Part shown: in pieces, positions 1 to 7,616 of the stretch
Position numbering within the stretch: position 1 is the first letter of the stretch
How the letters are laid out: the number at the start of each line of letters is the position of its first letter
NCBI GenBank assembly: GCA_045587485.1
Contig: JAZNCI010000089.1
Coordinates: 1-19,000, forward strand
Reading direction: 5' to 3'
Source: SIG440 sp045587485
Lineage (GTDB): Bacteria > Bacillota > Clostridia > Monoglobales > Monoglobaceae
Length of the DNA stretch: 19,000 nucleotides
The notes under the pieces: generated by a model
Told to the model about the DNA's origin: nothing
What the model saw: only the letters and a program-made list of their open reading frames with translations
The model's database searches: none
Translations under genes and position numbers: made by a program

Positions 1-2
1 AT

Positions 3-764
3 AAAGAAAAAAATATATATGGACTGCATTTTTCAAGAAACTTTGGAAAAGAGGCAGCCATCTCAGCAGGCCTTGCAAGTGCTGCAGGAGATGCGGTTGT
101 AGTAATTGATTGCGATCTTCAACATCCCCCTGAGAAAATCGTCGAGATGTATCGTTTATGGCAAGAAGGATATGAAATTGTTGAGGGTATTAAAAAAACA
201 AGAGGCAAAGAAAGCAAAATGCATGGCTTTGCTGCAAGAAAGTTTTATTCAATTATCAGTTCGGTAGTAGGATTTGATATGTCAAACGCTTCTGATTTTA
301 AACTGCTTGACCGCAAGGTTGTAGATATACTCAATAGAATTCCTGAAAGAAAAGGTTTCTTCAGAGCGATTTCTTTTTGGGTTGGATATCACAAAACAAC
401 GGTTGAATTTGAGGTTAATGAAAGACTTGAAGGTGAATCAAAATGGTCTGCCATAGGTCTTTTGAAATATGCTGTTTCAAATATTTCTGCCTACTCAACA
501 GCGCCGATGCAAATAGTAACGGTGCTTGGTGTTATGATGCTTATTATTACTGCTATTTTCAGCGTTTGGGCACTGATTGATAAAATTCGTGGTATTGCCC
601 TTGAAGGTATGACAACTGTTATAATTATCCTGATATTTATAGGAAGTATCATGATGATAAGTCTTGGTGTTATCGGATATTATGTTGCTCGTATCTATGA
701 TGAAATTAAAGGAAGACCGAAATATATCGTTTCTTCAACTTGCAGGAGCAAAGAAGAAAGATAA
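3..764 (+). CDS. GT2 polyprenyl-phosphate glycosyltransferase (DPM1/GtrB-like), 5' truncated
   Basis: The reading frame is open from the window edge, so the N-terminus is missing. The visible part begins with SRNFGKEAAISAGL, followed by the metal/nucleotide-sugar motif DCDLQHPPE, the DxD signature of DPM1/GtrB/ArnC-like GT-A enzymes. The C-terminus carries two hydrophobic segments (starting near APMQIVTVLG and VIIILIFIGS) and ends with the usual YYVARIYDEIKGRPKYIV tail. Known family role: transfer of a sugar from a nucleotide donor to undecaprenyl phosphate on the inner membrane face, for later use in wall polymer or teichoic acid decoration. The internal ATG at 147 lies after the DxD motif and cannot be the real start. 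The acyltransferase gene begins 23 bp downstream, so both are probably co-transcribed. The sugar cannot be told from sequence. Confidence 0.9.
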   Translation, partial: KEKNIYGLHFSRNFGKEAAISAGLASAAGDAVVVIDCDLQHPPEKIVEMYRLWQEGYEIVEGIKKTRGKESKMHGFAARKFYSIISSVVGFDMSNASDFKLLDRKVVDILNRIPERKGFFRAISFWVGYHKTTVEFEVNERLEGESKWSAIGLLKYAVSNISAYSTAPMQIVTVLGVMMLIITAIFSVWALIDKIRGIALEGMTTVIIILIFIGSIMMISLGVIGYYVARIYDEIKGRPKYIVSSTCRSKEER

Positions 765-787
765 AAATGGTTTTAGGGAGGTGCAAA

Positions 788-1804
788 ATGGAAAGAAATG
801 TGCTTGTTGACAGACTGAAAGGATATGCCTGTTTTTTGGTACTGCTTGGGCATGTTATTATGGGAATAAGGCTTGCAGGCATAGATATTCCTAAGTTTTT
901 TGGGGGATTGGAAAAGTTTATATGGTCTTTTCATGTTGCACTTTTTCTGTTTTTGAGCGGTGTTGTGTATAAAGTTACCGGAGAGTGGAAAAGTAAGAAA
1001 AGTAAATGGGGGTTTATTCTCTATAAGCTTTACACTCTTGGTATTCCATACATAGCTTTTTCCGCTATATATATATTGATAAACAGTTTAGTTGGAGAAT
1101 CAAATACCGGTTTTGCGGTTTCGGATATTCTTTATATATGGAAAACCCCTGTTGCCCAATATTGGTTTTTGTATGCACTGTTCTTTTTGTTTTGTATTTG
1201 GACTGCTTTTTCAGGAATGATAAAAAATTGGCAAATTACGCTTATTGTTGTTTTAATAGGCTATTTAGCTCCGCTTTTTGGTATTCCTCTTGGAAGCTTG
1301 GATGTAGTGTTTTATTCGGCGCTTGCCTTTGGAATCGGCACATTTGTGAATTTTAAAAATCTCACCAAGCTCCCCGACCGGGCAAAATGGTTAATCGTAT
1401 TAATGCATATAGCAGTAGGTGTCGTGCTTGTTTTAATAAACAAAATAGAGGCTCCGTTCATAAAGGAAATAATGATACTGTTCGGGATATATTCGAGTAT
1501 TCTGTTTATTTCTATGATTCAGAGTTTGAAACCTATTTCACGGTTTCTCGATTTTGTAAACAAGTATTCTTTTCAAATATACTTATTACACACCATATTC
1601 ACTGCAGGAATAAGAATCATATTGCTTCGTATGAATATAGCACAGTGGTGGATTCATGTAATTTTGGGAACTGTTTGCGGATTGGTATTTTCGGTGTTAG
1701 CGGCGATAATTGCAAAGAAAGTAAAATTTTTGAATTTCTTCTTTTTTCCTGCTAAAGCATATATATTGAAGAAGGAGTTACATAGGAATATCAAATCGCA
1801 ATAA
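788..1804 (+). CDS. Acyltransferase-3 family integral membrane protein
   Basis: A 338-residue protein. I chose ATG 788 because the Shine-Dalgarno AGGGAGGTG lies at 775-783; an ATG at 740 in the same frame overlaps the upstream gene and has no good site. The N-terminus shows the acyltransferase-3 pattern: a basic patch (VDRLKGYACFLVLLGHVIM) with His22 in the first helix, then WSFHVALFLFLSG with His49, and many further hydrophobic segments (about ten in all) with a basic C-terminus. Members of this family (OatA N-domain, WecH, NodX-like) move acetyl or other acyl groups onto extracytoplasmic sugars. It follows a polyprenyl-sugar glycosyltransferase, so acylation of a surface glycan is the likely job, but the acceptor is unknown. 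Confidence 0.85.
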   Translation: MERNVLVDRLKGYACFLVLLGHVIMGIRLAGIDIPKFFGGLEKFIWSFHVALFLFLSGVVYKVTGEWKSKKSKWGFILYKLYTLGIPYIAFSAIYILINSLVGESNTGFAVSDILYIWKTPVAQYWFLYALFFLFCIWTAFSGMIKNWQITLIVVLIGYLAPLFGIPLGSLDVVFYSALAFGIGTFVNFKNLTKLPDRAKWLIVLMHIAVGVVLVLINKIEAPFIKEIMILFGIYSSILFISMIQSLKPISRFLDFVNKYSFQIYLLHTIFTAGIRIILLRMNIAQWWIHVILGTVCGLVFSVLAAIIAKKVKFLNFFFFPAKAYILKKELHRNIKSQ

Positions 1805-1850
1805 AAGATTATTACTAAAATACAAAAACTCTTTACGGAGGTTAATACAT

Positions 1851-2327
1851 CTGGATAATAATATTATAATTTTTAAAACAGAAGATGAACAGATAAAAGT
1901 TGATGTAAGATTTTATGATGAATCTGTTTGGCTTACATTAGACCAAATGGCGGCTTTGTTTGAAAGAGATAAATCAACTATTTCTCGTCATATTAAAAAT
2001 GTGTATTCAGATAAAGAATTATTACCCGAAGCAACTGTTGCAAAATTTGCAACAGTTCAAATAGAGGGTTACAGAGAAGTAGAGAGAAATCTTGATTATT
2101 ACAATCTCGATGTTATTATTTCAGTAGGATATCGTGTAAAATCGCTTAGAGGAACACAGTTCAGACAGTGGGCAACAAAGAGGCTTAACGAATATATGCG
2201 TAAAGGCTTCACTATGGATGATGAAAGACTTAAAAACCTTGGCGGCGGTGTATATTGGAAAGAACTTTTAGAAAGAATAAATAAGGTTTGTGTCAAGTCT
2301 ATAAAATTTAATACATTAGTTTGCTGA
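1851..2327 (+). pseudogene. RhuM-family virulence/toxin-like protein, truncated remnant
   Basis: The frame encodes a recognisable RhuM N-terminal region: NNIIIFKTEDEQIKVDVRF, then VWLTLDQMAALFERDKSTISRHI, VAKFATVQ, YYNLDVIISVGYRVKS, GTQFRQWATKRLNEYM and KGFTMDDERLKN. It follows the family closely for about 143 residues, then ends in an unrelated tail (NKVCVKSIKFNTLVC) at 158 residues, where full family members run to about 330. The codon where the family Met is expected is CTG (1851), placed 9 bp after GGAGG (1837-1841); the first in-frame ATG, 1947, would remove the conserved N-terminus. Either CTG is used as a start or the start was lost by mutation. RhuM proteins are often carried by mobile elements and are linked to Fic/DOC-like genes. 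The deletion point lies near 2280. I treat it as a decayed gene. Confidence 0.8.
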
Positions 2328-2351
2328 TTTTAAAAATTTGAGGTAATGAAA

Positions 2352-2543
2352 ATGAAAAATAATAATAAAATAACTCAATGCGAAACCTGCGCATATTTTG
2401 ACTATGATTGCGAGTTGGATTGCGATGTATGCACCATTAATCTTGATGAAGACGAGGTTTCGTCATTTTATGGCTCTGGTCATAATTCGTGCCCGTATTA
2501 TAGTTATTACGACGAATATAAAATCGTAAGAAAACAAAACTAA
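2352..2543 (+). CDS. Small Cys-rich acidic protein, DUF6472-like
   Basis: A 63-residue protein with six cysteines: two CxxC pairs (C10/C13, C24/C27) plus C20 and C47 in NSCPYY. The conserved acidic stretch NLDEDE and the end DEYKIVRKQ match the short clostridial family annotated DUF6472 as I remember it. The Cys spacing suggests a metal site (zinc or iron-sulphur), which is an inference; no function is established. ATG 2352 is preferred to ATG 2346 because the Shine-Dalgarno GAGG (2340-2343) is 8 bp from the former and only 2 bp from the latter. It is followed at once by a hairpin terminator shared with argH on the other strand. It seems intact although it sits next to a decayed gene. Confidence 0.75.
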   Translation: MKNNNKITQCETCAYFDYDCELDCDVCTINLDEDEVSSFYGSGHNSCPYYSYYDEYKIVRKQN

Positions 2544-2550
2544 AAAGATT

Positions 2551-2577
2551 GACCGCAGTGCCAACGGCACTGCGGTC
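2551..2577. terminator. Bidirectional hairpin terminator between DUF6472-like gene and argH
   Basis: A perfect 12-bp stem (arms 2551-2562 and 2566-2577, GACCGCAGTGCC and its complement) with a 3-nt AAC loop. On the minus strand it starts 7 bp after the argH stop and is followed by a U-rich AATCTTTTTAG run, a good intrinsic terminator. On the plus strand it is 7 bp after the small gene's stop and is followed by TTATGCTTTATT, a weaker U tract. Confidence 0.85.
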
Positions 2578-2584
2578 TTATGCT

Positions 2585-3952
2585 TTATTGGGCATTTTTA
2601 TATCTCTCAATTACGGCACGCATCGTCTCAATTGCGGGACCGCCGGGGATTTTGCGGAGATTTACGCAGGTTTCAAGGGAAATTGCCTTGTATATATCTT
2701 CCTCAAAAAGCGTCGAAAAGTTTTTGAATTCATCCATAGATAATGCGTCGATTACCTTGTTTGTGTCAAGACAGTAGGCAACCATTCTGCCGACAACTGC
2801 GTGAGCATCACGGAAAGGAAGACCTTTCTTTACCAGATAGTCGGCAACGTCTGTTGCGTTGGTAAAGCCGCCCTTGGCACCGATCAGCATTGCGTCTTTG
2901 TTTATCTTCATTGTGGCAAGCATTCCACCAAATACGGGCAGGCACATTTTGACAGTATCAATTGCATCAAAAATCTGCTCTTTATCCTCCTGCATATCCT
3001 TGTTGTATGCAAGTGGCAGACCCTTCAGCATTGTAAGAAGGCCCATAAGTGAGCCGAATACTCTGCCCGACTTACCCCTTGCAAGCTCGGCAATGTCAGG
3101 GTTCTTTTTCTGGGGCATTATGCTTGAACCTGTGCTGTATGCATCGTCTAACGTTACAAAACCAAACTCGTTGGAGCTCCAGAGAATAATTTCTTCTGAA
3201 AAACGGCTCAGGTGAACCATTATCATTGACAGCACAAAGGCAAGCTCGCAAACAAAGTCGCGATCAGAAACACCGTCGATACTGTTTTGTGTAATTCCGT
3301 CAAAACCAAGCTGCTTTGCCACATATTGCCTGTCAAGGGGATAGGTTGTTCCTGCCAATGCACCGCTGCCAAGAGGTAAAACGTTCATACGTGCTCTCCA
3401 GTCACGTAATCTTGAAAGGTCACGGGCGAACATCTCATAATACGCCATAATGTGATGAGCAAAGGTGATGGGCTGTGCCTTTTGCAGATGGGTATAACCC
3501 GGCATAATTGTGTCAAGGTTTTCTTCCGCAAGGTTTAAAATGGTGTTTTGCAGGTTTTCAAGCATAACTTTCAACTCTTCTGCCTCGTCACGGAGATAAA
3601 GCTTGTTGTCAAGGGCAACCTGGTCGTTGCGGCTTCTGCCTGTGTGAAGGCGTTTGCCCACATCACCTATGCGTGAAATCAAAATTGTTTCGATATTCAT
3701 ATGGATATCCTCGGCATCAATGGTGAATTCCACCTTTCCTGCCTCAATATCCGCAAGAATTTCTGCAAGTGTTTTTACTATAAGTTCTGCATCTTCTTGT
3801 GATATAATTCCCTGCTTGCCAAGCATCGAGGCGTGTGCCTGACTGCCACGGATGTCCTGCTTGTACATACGGCTGTCAAAACGGATTGATGAGTTAAAAT
3901 CGTCAACTGCCGCATCTGTGGATTTTGAAAATCTTCCACCCCATAATTTCAT
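2585..3952 (-). CDS. argH: Argininosuccinate lyase
   Basis: A 455-residue cytoplasmic homotetrameric lyase of the fumarase/aspartase superfamily. It splits argininosuccinate into arginine and fumarate, the last step of arginine synthesis. The start at 3952 gives the family N-terminus MKLWGGRF and has AGGAG about 10 bp upstream; an in-frame start 21 bp further upstream adds a non-family extension. Visible signatures are HTGRSRND (103-110), GYTHLQKAQP (152-161) and the flexible catalytic-serine loop GSSIMPQKKNPD (275-286). The length is normal for the family. It lies 64 bp downstream of argG on the same strand with a hairpin between them, so the two probably form a transcript under the argG promoter. 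Nothing in it is broken. Confidence 0.97.
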   Translation of the reverse strand: MKLWGGRFSKSTDAAVDDFNSSIRFDSRMYKQDIRGSQAHASMLGKQGIISQEDAELIVKTLAEILADIEAGKVEFTIDAEDIHMNIETILISRIGDVGKRLHTGRSRNDQVALDNKLYLRDEAEELKVMLENLQNTILNLAEENLDTIMPGYTHLQKAQPITFAHHIMAYYEMFARDLSRLRDWRARMNVLPLGSGALAGTTYPLDRQYVAKQLGFDGITQNSIDGVSDRDFVCELAFVLSMIMVHLSRFSEEIILWSSNEFGFVTLDDAYSTGSSIMPQKKNPDIAELARGKSGRVFGSLMGLLTMLKGLPLAYNKDMQEDKEQIFDAIDTVKMCLPVFGGMLATMKINKDAMLIGAKGGFTNATDVADYLVKKGLPFRDAHAVVGRMVAYCLDTNKVIDALSMDEFKNFSTLFEEDIYKAISLETCVNLRKIPGGPAIETMRAVIERYKNAQ

Positions 3953-3980
3953 AGTAGTTTTTCTCCTATACATAGAAATT

Positions 3981-4003
3981 CAGGGGCATCAAGGATGCCC
4001 CTG
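3981..4003 (-). other. Intercistronic hairpin between argG and argH
   Basis: A perfect 10-bp stem CAGGGGCATC / GATGCCCCTG with a 3-nt loop sits in the 64-bp gap between argG and argH. In the direction of arg transcription it is followed by AATTTCTATG, a weak U tract, so it could be a leaky terminator, or an mRNA processing or stability element that sets different argG and argH levels. On the other strand the following bases are TTTAAATTTT, but no gene there would use it. Confidence 0.6.
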
Positions 4004-4016
4004 TTTAAATTTTGAA

Positions 4017-5234
4017 TTAATCTTCGTTGTTCTTTTTTTTCATCATTGCACGTACTTTCAGGGGCAGACCGTAAAGGTTGATAAAGCCTTCGCTGTCCTT
4101 ATGGCTGTAAAGCTCCTTGCTGTCGCCAAAGGATGCGATATCCTCGTTGTAAAGTGAATATTTTGACTTTGCACCGGCAGGTGTGCAGTTACCCTTGTAG
4201 AGCTTAAGGCGTACCGTTCCTGTGACGTATTTGTCCATTTCGTCATACATAGCTGACATTGCTTCGCGAAGAGGGGTAAACCACTTGCCGTCGTATACAA
4301 GCTGTGAGAACTGAGTCTGGCTCATTCTCTTAAAGCCCTGGGTATCACGGTCAAGACACAGGAATTCAAGCTCCTGAATTGCGGTGTAAAGGATTGTACC
4401 GCCGGGAGTTTCATAAACTCCTCTCGATTTCATACCAACAAGACGGTCCTCAACGATATCTGCTATACCAACACCGTTTTTGCCGCCAAGCTCGTTGAGC
4501 TTTTCAACAAGCGCAACGGGTGACAGCTTTTCACCGTTTACAGCAACAGGCTCGCCTGCAACAAATTCGATTTCAACGTAGGTGGGTTCGTCAGGAGCAG
4601 CCTTGGGAGATACGCCAAGCTTTAAAAGACTGTCAAGCTGAGGCTCGTTCCAGGGGTCTTCCAGATCCATACCTTCATGGCTGATGTGCCAGATGTTTCT
4701 GTCACGTGAATAAAGGTCCTTCTTTGTAACGGGAATTTCAATGCCGTGAGCGTTTGCATAATCAACTGCATCCTCTCTTGACTTGATATCCCAGATTCTC
4801 CAGGGAGCAATGATTTTAAGCGAGGGGTCAAGAGCCTTGATAGCCAGCTCAAAACGTACCTGGTCGTTACCCTTGCCGGTTGCGCCGTGGCAGATTGCAA
4901 CTGCGCCTTCCTTCTGTGCGATTTCAACCAGTCTTTTTGCAATAATGGGTCTTGCGTGTGATGTGCCAAGGAGATACTTGCCTTCGTACATTGCACCTGA
5001 CTTAAGAGTGGGGAATATATAGTCTTTAACATATTCATCTCTTAAATCCTCTATGTAACATTTAAGTGCACCCGAGCGGATTGCACGTTCTTCAAGCCCG
5101 TCTGTTTCCTTACCCTGACCAACGTCGCCGCAAACGCAAACTACATCATAGTCATAGTTTTCTTTAAGCCACTGAATAATGATTGATGTGTCAAGTCCGC
5201 CGGAGTACGCCAGTACTACCTTATCTTTTGCCAT
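4017..5234 (-). CDS. argG: Argininosuccinate synthase
   Basis: A 405-residue cytoplasmic ATP-dependent ligase that joins citrulline and aspartate, via a citrullyl-AMP intermediate, to give argininosuccinate. The PP-loop AYSGGLDTS is at residues 9-17, and the highly conserved CHGATGKGNDQVRFE is at 115-129. Further family blocks are IIAPWRIWDIKSREDA and SRDRNIWHISHEGMDLEDP. The length is typical. ATG 5234 has GGAGGT about 7 bp upstream. It is the first gene of argGH, with a good promoter and ARG-box-like palindromes in the upstream 160 bp, so repression by ArgR/AhrC with arginine is expected. The C-terminus (MMKKKNNED) is Lys-rich but otherwise ordinary. Confidence 0.97.
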   Translation of the reverse strand: MAKDKVVLAYSGGLDTSIIIQWLKENYDYDVVCVCGDVGQGKETDGLEERAIRSGALKCYIEDLRDEYVKDYIFPTLKSGAMYEGKYLLGTSHARPIIAKRLVEIAQKEGAVAICHGATGKGNDQVRFELAIKALDPSLKIIAPWRIWDIKSREDAVDYANAHGIEIPVTKKDLYSRDRNIWHISHEGMDLEDPWNEPQLDSLLKLGVSPKAAPDEPTYVEIEFVAGEPVAVNGEKLSPVALVEKLNELGGKNGVGIADIVEDRLVGMKSRGVYETPGGTILYTAIQELEFLCLDRDTQGFKRMSQTQFSQLVYDGKWFTPLREAMSAMYDEMDKYVTGTVRLKLYKGNCTPAGAKSKYSLYNEDIASFGDSKELYSHKDSEGFINLYGLPLKVRAMMKKKNNED

Positions 5235-5288
5235 AATATTACCTCCAGTTCTCAGGTTAAAAAATACTTGTTTTATTCAACAAATTAT

Positions 5289-5317
5289 ATTATAATGTAT
5301 GTTATGGAAAAATGCAA
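5289..5317 (-). promoter_or_regulatory. argGH promoter
   Basis: Read on the minus strand: -35 TTGCAT at 5317-5312, a 17-bp spacer, and -10 TATAAT at 5294-5289. The predicted transcript start is near 5282, giving a leader of about 48 nt to argG. That is too short for a T-box or other large riboswitch. The -35 hexamer (TTGCAT) also resembles half of an ARG box. Confidence 0.75.
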
Positions 5318-5334
5318 CACTTTTTTAAAAAATC

Positions 5335-5373
5335 TTTGCATTTTTATGCAAAAACTATGAATTTTTATACATA
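5335..5373. promoter_or_regulatory. Tandem ARG boxes (ArgR/AhrC operator)
   Basis: Two 18-bp elements, 5335-5352 and 5356-5373, have cores TGCATTTTTATGCA (a near-perfect palindrome) and TGAATTTTTATACA. Both fit the ArgR/AhrC pattern TGNATWWWWATKCA (second core one mismatch) and are separated by 3 bp, so their centres are 21 bp apart. This is the classic two-box layout bound by an ArgR hexamer with arginine. The pair lies about 18 bp upstream of the argG -35, in the shared control region of argGH and the divergent ruvCAB-metG operon. No argR gene is in the window, so the regulator is inferred. Confidence 0.7.
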
Positions 5374-5417
5374 AATTCACAAATTATATGCATTTTATAA
5401 ACGAAAGGCAGAACATT

Positions 5418-5900
5418 ATGAGGATTTTAGGTATTGACCCCGGCTATGCAATTGTGGGCGTCGGGGTTGTGGATTTTGAAGGAAACCGTTTTAAGGTTGT
5501 GGATTTCGGAGCAATCACAACTGATGCAGGCGAGGATATGTTTGACCGTCTAAAAAAGATTTATGACGAGGCGGTTGAGGTAATTGAGCGCACAAAGCCC
5601 GAGGCTATGGCGATTGAGGAGCTGTTTTTCAACAGCAATCAAAAGACGGCTATCAATGTGGCACAGGCAAGGGGAGTTCTTGTTCTTGCTGCAAAAAACT
5701 GTGGTGTCCCGATTTTCGAGTATACGCCTCTGCAGGTTAAGCAGGCAGTTGTGGGTTATGGCCGTGCCGAAAAGACTCAGGTTCAGCAGATGACAAAGGC
5801 TATTTTAAATCTTGAGGCTGTACCCAAGCCCGACGATACGGCAGATGCCCTTGCAATTGCTATTTGCCACGCACATTCATACCGTGCCACAAAGTGGTAA
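5418..5900 (+). CDS. ruvC: Crossover junction endodeoxyribonuclease RuvC
   Basis: A 160-residue dimeric Holliday-junction resolvase with an RNase H-like fold that cuts symmetric strands after RuvAB branch migration. The four acidic catalytic positions are visible: D7 (ILGIDPG), E67 (AIEELFF), D140 and D143 (DDTADALAIAICHAH). ATG 5418 is preferred to the in-frame ATG 5388, since family members start at MRILGIDPG and the site GAAAGGCAG stands just upstream. The same site sequence precedes ruvA. It is the first gene of ruvCAB-metG, divergent from argG. The length is normal and nothing appears broken. Confidence 0.96.
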   Translation: MRILGIDPGYAIVGVGVVDFEGNRFKVVDFGAITTDAGEDMFDRLKKIYDEAVEVIERTKPEAMAIEELFFNSNQKTAINVAQARGVLVLAAKNCGVPIFEYTPLQVKQAVVGYGRAEKTQVQQMTKAILNLEAVPKPDDTADALAIAICHAHSYRATKW

Positions 5901-5918
5901 AATTATGTCATTTACGGC

Positions 5919-5947
5919 TTGTAATTTACAACAAAAGATGATATACT
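5919..5947 (+). promoter_or_regulatory. Candidate internal promoter before ruvA
   Basis: In the 81-bp gap between ruvC and ruvA there is TTGTAA (5919-5924), a 17-bp spacer and TATACT (5942-5947). It would start transcription about 30 bp before ruvA and let ruvAB-metG be expressed apart from ruvC. It is a hexamer match only. Confidence 0.45.
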
Positions 5948-5981
5948 AAAAGTTAGAATTTTAAAGAAAGGCAGAAAGATT

Positions 5982-6587
5982 ATGTTTTACTATATATCGG
6001 GGACAGTTGCATTAAAGACCGAAAGCTTTGCGGTTATTGATAACAATGGCGTGGGCTATCGCCTTTATACAAGCACAAAAACCCTTGAAGCCATAGGCGA
6101 GGTGGGTTCTCAGGCTTTGCTTTATACCTATTCAAATTTTAAGGCATCTGCCGATGTATTTGACCTTTATGGCTTTGCCACAATGGAAGAGCTTAATCTT
6201 TTTGAAATGATTATTGGGGTATCAAGAGTTGGTGCAAAAACAGCCATTGCCCTGCTTTCAAATATTTCGCCCTCTAAGTTTGCCCTGTGTGTTGTGACAA
6301 ACGACTTTAAATATATTGCAAGCCAGACCCCCGGGCTTGGTGCCAAGGGCGCAGAGCGTATTGTTCTGGAGCTTAAGGACAAGTTCAAGGGTGTGGATAT
6401 AGGAAATATCTCAACAGACGAGGTGGTTGACGTTTATCACGGTGGCGATACAGACGTTGACGAGGCAATTAGTGCTCTTGTGGTGCTGGGCTATTGTGCT
6501 CAGGAGGCAAAAAGGGCTACAGCGGGGCTTTCGGGCTCGGTTGAAGATATTGTAAAGGAAGCTCTCAAAAAACTTATGAAAGGTTAA
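5982..6587 (+). CDS. ruvA: Holliday junction branch migration protein RuvA
   Basis: A 201-residue protein. RuvA tetramers hold the four-way junction and load the RuvB motor. An N-terminal OB-fold region (MFYYISGTVA to LYGFATMEE) is followed by two helix-hairpin-helix motifs: FEMIIGVSRVGAKTAIALL (74-92) and IASQTPGLGAKGAERIVLEL (112-131). A C-terminal three-helix domain (about 153-201, ending VEDIVKEALKKLMKG) contacts RuvB. The length is typical. The start has the GAAAGGCAG-type site. ruvB starts 6 bp after the stop, so translation of the two is probably coupled. Confidence 0.96.
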   Translation: MFYYISGTVALKTESFAVIDNNGVGYRLYTSTKTLEAIGEVGSQALLYTYSNFKASADVFDLYGFATMEELNLFEMIIGVSRVGAKTAIALLSNISPSKFALCVVTNDFKYIASQTPGLGAKGAERIVLELKDKFKGVDIGNISTDEVVDVYHGGDTDVDEAISALVVLGYCAQEAKRATAGLSGSVEDIVKEALKKLMKG

Positions 6588-6593
6588 CGCCTT

Positions 6594-7616
6594 ATGGATT
6601 TTGAAAACGAAAACAGAATTGTAAATACCGGTGAAATACACGGTGACAACGAAATTGAATATAGCCTGCGTCCGAAATTTCTTACCGACTATATAGGGCA
6701 GAAAAAGGCAAAGGAAAACCTTAAAATCTTTATGGATGCGGCCAAAAAGAGGGGCGAGCCTCTTGACCACGTTTTGCTTTACGGCCCTCCGGGCTTGGGT
6801 AAGACTACTCTGGCAGGGATTATTGCCAACGAGATGGGGGTTAATATCCGCATCACATCAGGACCTGCAATCGAAAAGCAGGGTGACTTGGCGGCACTCC
6901 TTACCAACCTGTCGGAGAACGACATTTTATTTATTGACGAAATTCACCGTCTTAATCGCAGTGTTGAAGAGATTTTATATCCTGCAATGGAAGATGGTGC
7001 ATTGGATATAATTATAGGCAAAGGACCATCAGCTCGGTCTATACGTCTTGACCTTCCCAAATTCACACTTATCGGCGCAACCACCAAGGCAGGTGCGCTG
7101 ACGGCACCCTTACGCGACCGATTTGGTGTAATCTCAAGACTTGAAATGTACTGCAAGGAAGACTTAGAGATGATTATCACGCGCTCAGCGGGAATCTTAG
7201 GGATTGAGATTACCCCAAAGGGTGCGGCAGAGATTGCATCACGCTCACGGGGCACTCCAAGAATTGCAAACCGCTTGCTTAAGCGTGTTCGTGACTTTGC
7301 GGAGGTTGAGGCAGGCGGCGTTGTAACCGATCAGGTTGCAGATTTTGCATTAAAAAAACTGGAGGTTGACAAGCTGGGGCTTGATGCTATTGACAAAACA
7401 ATGATTGAGGCAATGATAAAGTTTTATGACGGCGGCCCGGTTGGTCTTGATACCATTGCCGCAACTGTGGGTGAGGAAAGCACAACCATTGAGGATGTTT
7501 ATGAGCCGTACCTGATGCAGATTGGTTTTATCAACCGCACACCCAGAGGCAGAGTGGTGACTAAACTTGCCTATGAACACTTCAACATAGATTTTAACAG
7601 AAAGGATGATATATAA
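6594..7616 (+). CDS. ruvB: Holliday junction branch migration DNA helicase RuvB
   Basis: A 340-residue AAA+ ATPase that forms hexameric rings on both sides of RuvA and pumps DNA through the junction. Walker A GPPGLGKT is at 64-71, Walker B LFIDEIH at 112-118, sensor-1 region IGATT at 160-164 and the arginine-finger segment RDRFG at 174-178. A C-terminal winged-helix domain ends at PRGRVVTKLAYEHF. The start is 6 bp after ruvA, with AAAGG in the end of ruvA as ribosome site. The stop TAA shares its last A with the ATG of metG, implying tight translational coupling to an unrelated housekeeping gene. Confidence 0.97.
   Translation: MDFENENRIVNTGEIHGDNEIEYSLRPKFLTDYIGQKKAKENLKIFMDAAKKRGEPLDHVLLYGPPGLGKTTLAGIIANEMGVNIRITSGPAIEKQGDLAALLTNLSENDILFIDEIHRLNRSVEEILYPAMEDGALDIIIGKGPSARSIRLDLPKFTLIGATTKAGALTAPLRDRFGVISRLEMYCKEDLEMIITRSAGILGIEITPKGAAEIASRSRGTPRIANRLLKRVRDFAEVEAGGVVTDQVADFALKKLEVDKLGLDAIDKTMIEAMIKFYDGGPVGLDTIAATVGEESTTIEDVYEPYLMQIGFINRTPRGRVVTKLAYEHFNIDFNRKDDI

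Noticed and set aside
1138..1755. Alternative-frame proteins inside the acyltransferase gene
   Set aside because: They are frames within a gene with clear family motifs and have no ribosome sites.
4622..5038. 138-residue minus-strand frame overlapping argG
   Set aside because: It overlaps conserved argG motifs in another frame on the same strand and has no family features.
5235..5290. T-box or arginine riboswitch in the argG leader
   Set aside because: The predicted leader is about 48 nt with no T-box sequence; control by ARG boxes is the better explanation.
6411..6770. 119-residue antisense frame across ruvA and ruvB
   Set aside because: It spans the ends of two well-conserved genes and shows no ribosome site or domain.
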